64,000 nt of DNA from Hymenolepis diminuta (taxonomy: Eukaryota > Platyhelminthes > Cestoda > Cyclophyllidea > Hymenolepididae): the NCBI GenBank assembly GCA_900708905.1, contig CAADRB010000003.1, forward strand, positions 4,471,752 to 4,535,751. The letters are read 5' to 3'. The position numbers and the translations under genes are program-made. A model generated the notes under the pieces. The model saw only the letters and a list, made by a program, of their open reading frames with translations. It was not told the origin of the DNA and did not search any database. This document shows positions 26,201-35,200 of this stretch, one piece after another (position 1 is the stretch's first letter; every line of letters begins with the position of its first letter).

Positions 26201-29200
26201 GACTGAAGTTATCTAACAGTTTGTTCAGTAAATGAAAGGAGGGTGGGGATCGTAAAGTGGCTGAGAGTTGAGGCAAGGTATCAAATAGCCCTATCTTAAT
26301 TTGATTCTTAAATTCGGGTAGTAAAGAATAAATTACTTAAGGGGTTTTTTACGTTCCGAAATTCATTTTTTGATTTGTTCTCTGTAGTTCTGAGCAAATT
26401 TTTGTTCAAGATATTGAGCTCTAATTAACTGTTTGTTTAAATATGATGATCGATTTCGTCAGTGGAATTGCAATTTTTCTTCAAGAAGTTGAAAAAGTAG
26501 GATGTTCTTACATGATACTAAGCAGCTTACATAATCTTAACATAATATCTTTACATTATGAGTATTCAGATACAATACAATAGAACAATTATTTGCTTGA
26601 AATCGCTGGAATTCAAAGTGAACGCCTAAACTTACCCAAGCTTTCAAACTCCGAGGATGTAGTTTCTAATACCAAGAAGCAGTTGGTGAGGACGTTGGCT
26701 TTAAAGAATTCAGTTGAATCAAAATTAATTGAATTGAACTCGGAAGCCTCCCAAAAATACTCCGTTTCTGTTGTCAATAAGCTTAAAGCTCTCTTAAACA
26801 CTTAATGAAAGTTCATCATACTGTGGCGTTTACCTGCAGAGGCCTCCAGTCACTTAGCAGTCACTATTCCTGCACCTTAGCGTTGTTTGTATATAAGAAC
26901 CAGGCTCGTGGACAGAGACTCATAAGGAGCTCTGTTCACTTAAAAATTCTTACTAGTTCATCTCATACGGAGCTCTTTTCACACATATGAAATAGAATTC
27001 TTGCTATCTCATCGATACGGAGCAATAAACTCTCTCCACTCCACGCCTTCCTTGTTCTCGCTACTTTGGGAACAGCCTAGCTAATTTTGGGAGCAAACTT
27101 ATAATAGAGGATTCCGCTAGACGCTATCTGGACTGTTTATGTGGATTATCTAGCTGCAGCAAAAAGGCTTATTGATGTAACATCCACTATAATACTATTT
27201 AGGAGTCATAATATACGAGGAAGTTGCTCAAAGTATCTCTTTCACTGAATTCGCGATGAAATAGGACATATTCTAATGTCAAAATACAACTAGAATGCAG
27301 ATATTCTTTAGATGTCATGGATTAAGGAGTTGAAGCATAAGGTGAATATTAGCTTCGACTAGATTATTCCATCTTAACTGGAAGGCCTAAGTAAGAATGC
27401 CTCCTTTTTAAACTAACAGGATTCTGTTGATCTTGCACAAAAAGTATATATATTTATATATATATATCCTTCGACAAGTGAAATGAACTTTAATGAATGC
27501 AAGAGTTCTAAAGTCCTAAAAAATTAAGGGTGGTTAAGAGAAGCATTGAACACCTCCAGAGATATAAAAAGGAAAGAGAGTATCACCAAAATTATGATTT
27601 TAAGGGAATAAAAACAGTTCAGAGGAAGAAAATTAGCACTTCCACACGAGTGAATGAAATGAATTCACTTATTTCCACTTATTAATTCCAGTGGAATTAA
27701 TTTTGTCCACTGATTGGAGTAAAGTGTTTATACTGAAATAGATTCACTACAATATGTTACTATTAATTGTAGATAACGTTTCACTGAATGCTGCTGAAGG
27801 AATCATTGCTACTACATCGGCAGCAAGTGCTTCAACCAATGAACAGGCAAGTGGAGGAGAAAACGCTGTTGGACATGCTGAAGGTGCTGGCCATCCAGTT
27901 TTCGCTACCGATTACTGTGCTACTCCAGATCCTCTGCGGCAACTGCTTACTGCTCTCTGTCGAACCGCTATGGAACAAGCTCCTGATGATCCATTGTACC
28001 TGGCTTTCGCACGAATTATGGCCAAGGTAAGTGACTTGTACAGGTCATTAGGAATGATTAAGAAAAGGCATCGAAGCTAGAGTTAATCACCTTTAACCAT
28101 AACGAATTAGGATGTGGAATACTCAGAAACAGTGCGTCTTGTTAATTACTTTAGTTTGTTGAGCGAATTTGAATTTTTTGTGGATAAATGGGAAATTTTT
28201 AATCCTCTGTTGTTCCTGTTGCAATGGTACCATAACTCGGGCCCGGTAAGAAGAAGGAAGAAGACCCGCTGCTCAAACCACGTTTTTAAGAAGTAAATTT
28301 TCTTATATAGAATTGGACGATTGATAAAATCTTGGCAGTTTGGTTGGCCCATAACTGCGGTGATATTTGCTTCAGTGGTGATCGTATGTGTTCAGAAGTA
28401 GAAGTCCAGTAATCGATAATTTAGTTTGCGAAGTGTGACTCTTGTGAGTTTTGATCGAGTGTATCGAAAATGTTCGACAAGGATTCCTTACGATTTTCAT
28501 ATTATGTATTACGTTGACCGTACTTAATAAAAACTGACGTCTGGAGGCTACTTTTAATTCAGAGCTGCTCTGGAACAGACGACGATGACGAAAATAGTGG
28601 AAGCGGTGGAGGTGGAAGCGGAGAAGATGAGGGCGAGAATGGCGAAGAGGAAGAAGGTCCATCTTCCCAGGAACAGGAGGAACAAAAGCAACGCCTTCTC
28701 TTCGAACAGAATCGTCTTTCTGATCGGGGTGCTGCTGAAATGGTTCTCCTTCAAATAGCCGCTTCGAAAGGTGATAAAATAATTTTTCTACTGTTACCAC
28801 TTAAGTAAATAGTGTATTAAGAATCTTATTTCATTCATTTAGGCGAAGCAACACCAGTAGCTATGGCATCAGTTGAACTTGGAATTGCAATTCTTCTTGA
28901 GGGCAATGTGAGTGTACAAAACCGGATGTTGGCATACCTTGCGGAGAAGCGGTTAACAGGTTTCTTTACCAGTTTGGCTGGTCTCATGCAGAATTGCTCC
29001 GTTCTGGATCTTGATACATTCGAAAGGTTAGAAGTCTGACCTTATTCGAGTTTTCAAGAGTAACTGTCCTCAAATAACTCTATCTATTTTTCAGATGTCG
29101 AAAAGCAGAAGGTCTGGCTGTCGGTCTATCTGACATGGAAGGAATTACAAATCTCTACGATGCAGATTTCACATGCAAGATATTCCGTCTTCTACAGCTC

Positions 29201-32200
29201 ATGTGTGAAGGTCATAATTCTGGTAATTTATCCCAATCCTATCTTAGCATAATGCTTGCCTAGAAGTTACTTTATGTCCTTTTCGATTTGCAGCCTTCCA
29301 AGACTATCTTCGGACCCAATCAAGCAATACCACATCCGTGAATTTGATTATATGTACTGTGGATTATCTTTTGCGCTTACAGGAATCAATCATGGACTTT
29401 TACTGGCATTTCTCCAATAAACCTATCATAGACGAATCAGGAAGAACAAATTTCCTCAAGGCAATCAAGATTGGAAAGCAGCTGTTTAGAACTCTAACTG
29501 AATATATTCAAGTGAGTACTCGCTGTATAAGTAATAATTGGATCTATAATATATCACACCCTTGAAATAATATTTTTGTTTTAATAGGGTCCATGTCAGG
29601 GAAATCAACATGCATTGGCCAACAGTCGTCTGTGGGATGCTATTTCAGGCTTCTTTTATCTTTTCGCCCACATGCAGGATAAATTGAGCAAAGATCCTGA
29701 ACGACTGGACCTTCTTCATGAATTCCTTAATCTTCAGACAGAGATGATGATCATGCTGTTATCAATGCTGGAAGGCAACGTCGTCAATGGATCAATTGGC
29801 CGTCAGATGGTTGACACACTGGCTGAATCTTCTGCAAATGTTGAAGTTAGTAGCCTCATTTCAAAGGGTCAATAATATTAATTGTTATTAATTGAGTAAA
29901 TTCTTTTCTCTAGCTCACTTTGACATTCTTTGATATCTTCTTGAGAATGAAGGAAATTACCAACTCTGATGCATTCCTGGTAGGTCAATTTTTATTAACT
30001 CGTTGACTGTTTCCAATAGAGATTGTTATTTATTTCTTTGTATGTCTTGAATAGGCCTTTGATGTAAACAAAGATGGTTGGATTTCCCATCGGGAATTTC
30101 GAACTGCTTTGGAACAACAAAAATCTCTCACTGAGTAAGCTCAATCTCGTCTCTTCCACTGCAATTTATGGAAATAGTATTTTTAAACAAGTTTTCTTAT
30201 AATAGAGACGAAATCAACTATATAATGAGCTGTGTCGATGCTAATTCTGACGGTAAAATTGACTTCCAAGAATTCACAGAGAGATTCTATAATCCAGCAC
30301 GAGACATCGGTTTCAATGTCGCCCTGCTCCTCACAAATCTTTCTGAACACATACCTGGTGACCCACGGTAATATTTAGATTTCACCTTTCTTTCAAGAGA
30401 ACCTGAATTACATTTTCAATCCATATTTTTATAGACTCGAGCGCCTTTTACAGAAGGCTAAGGGTATGTTGGAAATGTTTGATCCTCTATTGGGTCGTAT
30501 CGAGATCACAAACAAAGAAGGCCGCATTGAACGAGTTTATTTCGAGGTTCGACAAGAAAATATCGATCAATGGGAGAAACCGCATATCAAAGAGTCAAAG
30601 CGAACTTTTCTCCATTCTGTAGTCGGTGAAAGTGGTGACAAAGAGAAGTTAGAGTGTTTCGTTAATTTCGCTGAGGATACCATCTTTGAAATGCAACATG
30701 CCCAGAGTATAAGTGGTGACGATGAGAACCTCCAAATTAGCAGAGTATGTACTCTTTCAAATCTTTTAACTAGTTCACGGTTTACATCGATTTATCGATT
30801 GCTTATCTTTGCATTGTAGGTGGTAGCTGTTCGAAATCTCCTGGAAGCAACTCGATTATCCTCCGTCTTCACTTTCCTTGGAACACTGGTGTCATTCCTG
30901 AGTCCTCATCATCTGTGGTCATCTTGGACAAAGTTGCGCCAAATGTCAGTTGCTGACGTAATTGCGGATATTCTTGGGCTGATTATCGGTCTCATGATTG
31001 GAGTTGTTCGCTTATTGAAGGGAGTTCTTAAGATAACGGGTCGGTTCATTGTTGCTATGGCTTCAGACTCAACGGCTCAACCGCCACCAGCACAACAATC
31101 TATGTCCAGGTGGCAAAATGCTGGTGGAACGCGTGGAATGTCAAATTCAGTGCGATTTGGTGGAGGAAAAGTAGATGGCAACTTAATGGCAAATGGCGAT
31201 AGTAAACCTCCTGATACTGTGGTCACTAATGAAGAAGCCCAGAAATCCACTGATTTTGCAAATATTCTTCAAGTAAGCCTCTACAAATCAAGCGTGCATT
31301 TGCTATAAATATAAACCCATCCTCTATGTATAATTAATTTTTCTTTCAGGAAAAGGAGTGCTGGTTACTGTCGGAAGAAGAACAGCTTTTGCTGGAACGG
31401 GTTGATTCCTCCAAGGTAGAGGCTTTCACAAGAAGTTCCAATAGGAAGTCTGCAACAGCAGGCGGTAGTCGTTTGAGTGCGGCTGGCAGAAAGAAGGAAA
31501 CCGGAACTTCCGAGGGTAAAAGGAAACTAAGTAGGCGCATGAAATGCATCTTGCTAATGACAATGTCTATTTATTTATTAACGTTATTATTAATAACGCA
31601 TCTATTTGTTCCAGTAAACAAAAACGGCTCGTCTTTAAACAATATTCTGCCGTTTCTGTGAATGCCGATTTGTGTTTGTTGATCACTTAATTTTTAGATT
31701 TCTCAGATTAACCATATATTGTGGGGTTCAGTTTCAATCAAGCTTTATACACTTTCTGGGACTCGCTCATTTTCTGTTAGCCAGACGATTTCAGTCACAA
31801 GTGGCTTCTACAGACACACAGCTGCTAGAAATGTACTTCTGTTACTCCCAGAATTTATGGAAGTCACTTCCATTACGAACACACTACGTGGTGACTCAGA
31901 CCTTTCCGCGAGAGGCGAACAATCGAATACCTATTACATCTCATAGTGGCCTCAATAGCATGCTCCACATAAATCATCTTAACTAATTAGACATAATTAG
32001 GAAAGAGAAAATACTAATATGACACGATAATCTAGACTATTTCTCAAAACACTTCAGTGAAGTGATTTTGTATGAAATGTAGGTATGGATCTCTGAATTC
32101 TGGAATTATTTAATTATTCCACGATATTATTTGACAATCTTGTCTTCACTTGAGCTCCTCACTGAAGAATCGAACTTCTACTTTAGGAAATAGACCGAAC

Positions 32201-35200
32201 CATTATTATTCAATAAGCATTCAGACAAATATGGCAAGAACTTCTTCCTAGAGTTCTAGGACTCTTGATTTCAGATGCAATCAAAAATTTATTGGCGGTT
32301 TCAAGGTAAAATCTACTTATATTATACCCAAAATTATGACTGCATGTCAAAGTTTCAGTGTATGGCTTTAGCGAAATAAATTTTTAAACAAATTTTCCCT
32401 ATTATTAGACTATTTATCACAGGACTATTACTTTCAAATACGATTTAAATCCATCGATATATTTTTCCCTACTTTAAGGTTCTCATTCTGTCACAGTTGA
32501 AGAAGGCAGTACAGTGACTGAACAGAAGTCCATTCCCACTTCAACCTTCTTAATATCAATCTTCGCTCGCAATTTCTATCGATTTAAACTCTGCGCTCTG
32601 GTTTTAGCCTTCATTATCAACTTCCTCCTCCTTTGCTACAAGGTACTGTTTACAATGTGCTTTCTACTCATAGTTAGTTAAGTAGTCTCCGGTGTAGAAT
32701 ATTATTTTTAGATTGAGAAACGACCTCTCGGAGGTGAAGATGTAGAAGAAGTTGAATTGGGAACTACTTTTGTGACAACAATTTCGGATACAGTATCCAA
32801 TATCGCTGATTCATTTCAGAACTCTGAAGTTGATATAGGATCTGAAGGGGAAGAAGAGGAATTTATAACTTTGGCAGAATCCGCTTCCTACTTAGGTCCT
32901 CTGCTTAAAATTCTCGCCATCGCTCACTCAATCCTGTCAATGAGCATGCTGGTCGCATACTACTTTTTGAAAGTAAGTGGTTTGATTTAGATGTTGCTGG
33001 ATTAGACTTTAATAACGTTTGCTTGAGCAATACTTTATCCGCCTTTTCAAGGTACCCTTGATCATATTCAAACGTGAAAAGGAAATTTCCCGAATGTTGG
33101 AATTTGAAGGAGTTTGGATAGCTGAACAGCCTTCTGACGATGGCTTGCGTGCTCAGTGGGATAAGCTTGTGCTTTCAACACCCAGTTTCCCGCATATGTA
33201 TTGGGATAAGTTCGTCAAAAAGAAGGTCTTGAAGAAGTATCGGGAGCAATATGACCAGAAACAGGTTATGCGTCTGCTTGGAATGAAACCGGGTTCACCA
33301 AATAACTGTTCGAGTCCATCAAAAGAACGTCCTGAAGAAACTCCAAGCAGTTGGTTCTATCCAACATGGCTTCAAGAAATGGATCTTCAGTACCTGCTTT
33401 GGAAATGGGGCGTTATTTTCACAGATAATGTGAATGAATTGAGCTTACCATATTCTCTGAATTTACCAGTGATAGAGATTAATAATCTCGGGTTTCCTTC
33501 TGTTTCAGTCGTTCCTTTACCTCGTGGTATACTTCATTGTTTCGTTACTTGGAAATAAGAACTATTTCTTCTTCTCATGTCATCTTCTTGATGTGGCGAT
33601 CTCATTCAAGACGCTTGCTACGATAGTCCAGTCCGTGACACATAACGGGAAGCAGGTTAGTTATCTATACTCATTCGAGCTTTGAATTCTTGTTTTGGAG
33701 TCAGGTCAAAGATAGAGCTAATTTCCTCAGTTTGTCTTCTATTGCGAAGCCCTACATGAACTCATTGTATATTAAAATATGGAACATTTTTCATCGAACA
33801 ATTCTCAAAAGATGATCTAGACGATCGTATTAAAATCCTCTCCGTTCATTAAGAGAAGTGATAAGAATACTTGATTTGGCACCCTTGAGCCCCTGATAAG
33901 TAACGCGCCTTCCACTGCCCTCTTGTTGGCCAGAATTAGTTAACGTTGAATTCTCAGGATAAAATTGCAAACCATCCTAACTAAGTGTACATTAAAGTAG
34001 TTGTTTGGAGCTCCTCTGATGGTTACTCACAAAACGCAACGTTAGAAATTTATTTATATAACTTATTTTTATTATTAAGAGGTCGATTTGAAGGAAATAT
34101 TGTGAGCTCTGCTATGTTAAGCTATTATTATCTTGAGAGATCGGATCTTGAGAAGAAGGGTGCACTGCAGCGGTAAATTGGATCAACCGAATTAGTCAGA
34201 TTGAACATTTGGACGGTGAGAAAGTAAGTTAGGAGCAGCCGTCTTTATACTCAACTTAGGAAGAAAGCAAGTCTGCATTAACTCAAGTATCTCAAACTGA
34301 AAGGAAGGGTAACTGAGAAGGACAAGTTAATATTTTACAGTTGTTTTCTACCTTCCTCTTCAATGTTTTATTGACGATATATCGCTGTTTTCAAAATCCC
34401 ACTGCATCATACGCTATTTGATGAACAAAACGTACAAAAAGATTTCCCTTTTTTAGCTTGTATTGACGGTCATGCTGACATCAATTGTCATCTACCTCTA
34501 CACTGTGATCGCATTCAACTTCTTCCGCAAGTTCTATGCTAAAGAGGAGGATGGAGAAAAGGAATACAAGTGCAACGATATGCTTACGGTAACTCTATTA
34601 GCCCCTTTATTGATCGCAGATTAAGTTACATAAACTTTGCATGGCCTCTACGTTCTGTCATCTGAGACAGTATAGTAAATGAACTCAAGAACGTTCTAAT
34701 GGGATAGGAGATCAAAGAATAAGAATGATTAGGTTGTATCTTACTTAATTATAATCAGTAGTTGTAATCCATTTCAGTGCTTCATATTCCACTTACACAT
34801 GGGTCTGAGGGCTGGTGGAGGCATAGGCGACGAAATAGAAGCTCCTGACGGTGACGCCCACGAAGCTCTTCGAATAATCTTCGACATGACATTCTTCTTC
34901 ATTGTCATCATTATCCTCCTCGCAATCATTCAAGGTTGGTAGTGTTCTTCAATTGCTAAAATAATGAGAAGAGCATTAAATCACTATCCCAATATTGTTT
35001 GTATAAATAGGTTTCATTATTGATGCGTTCGGTGATCTAAGAGATCAATTGGAACAAGTTCGCGAGGATTTGGAATCAAAGTGCTTCATTTGTGGCATTG
35101 GAAAAGAATACTTTGATGCGACGCCGCATGGATTTGATCGGCACGTGGAAAGAGAACATAATTTTGCCAACTATATGTTAGTTTACTGAACTTTTTTTAA

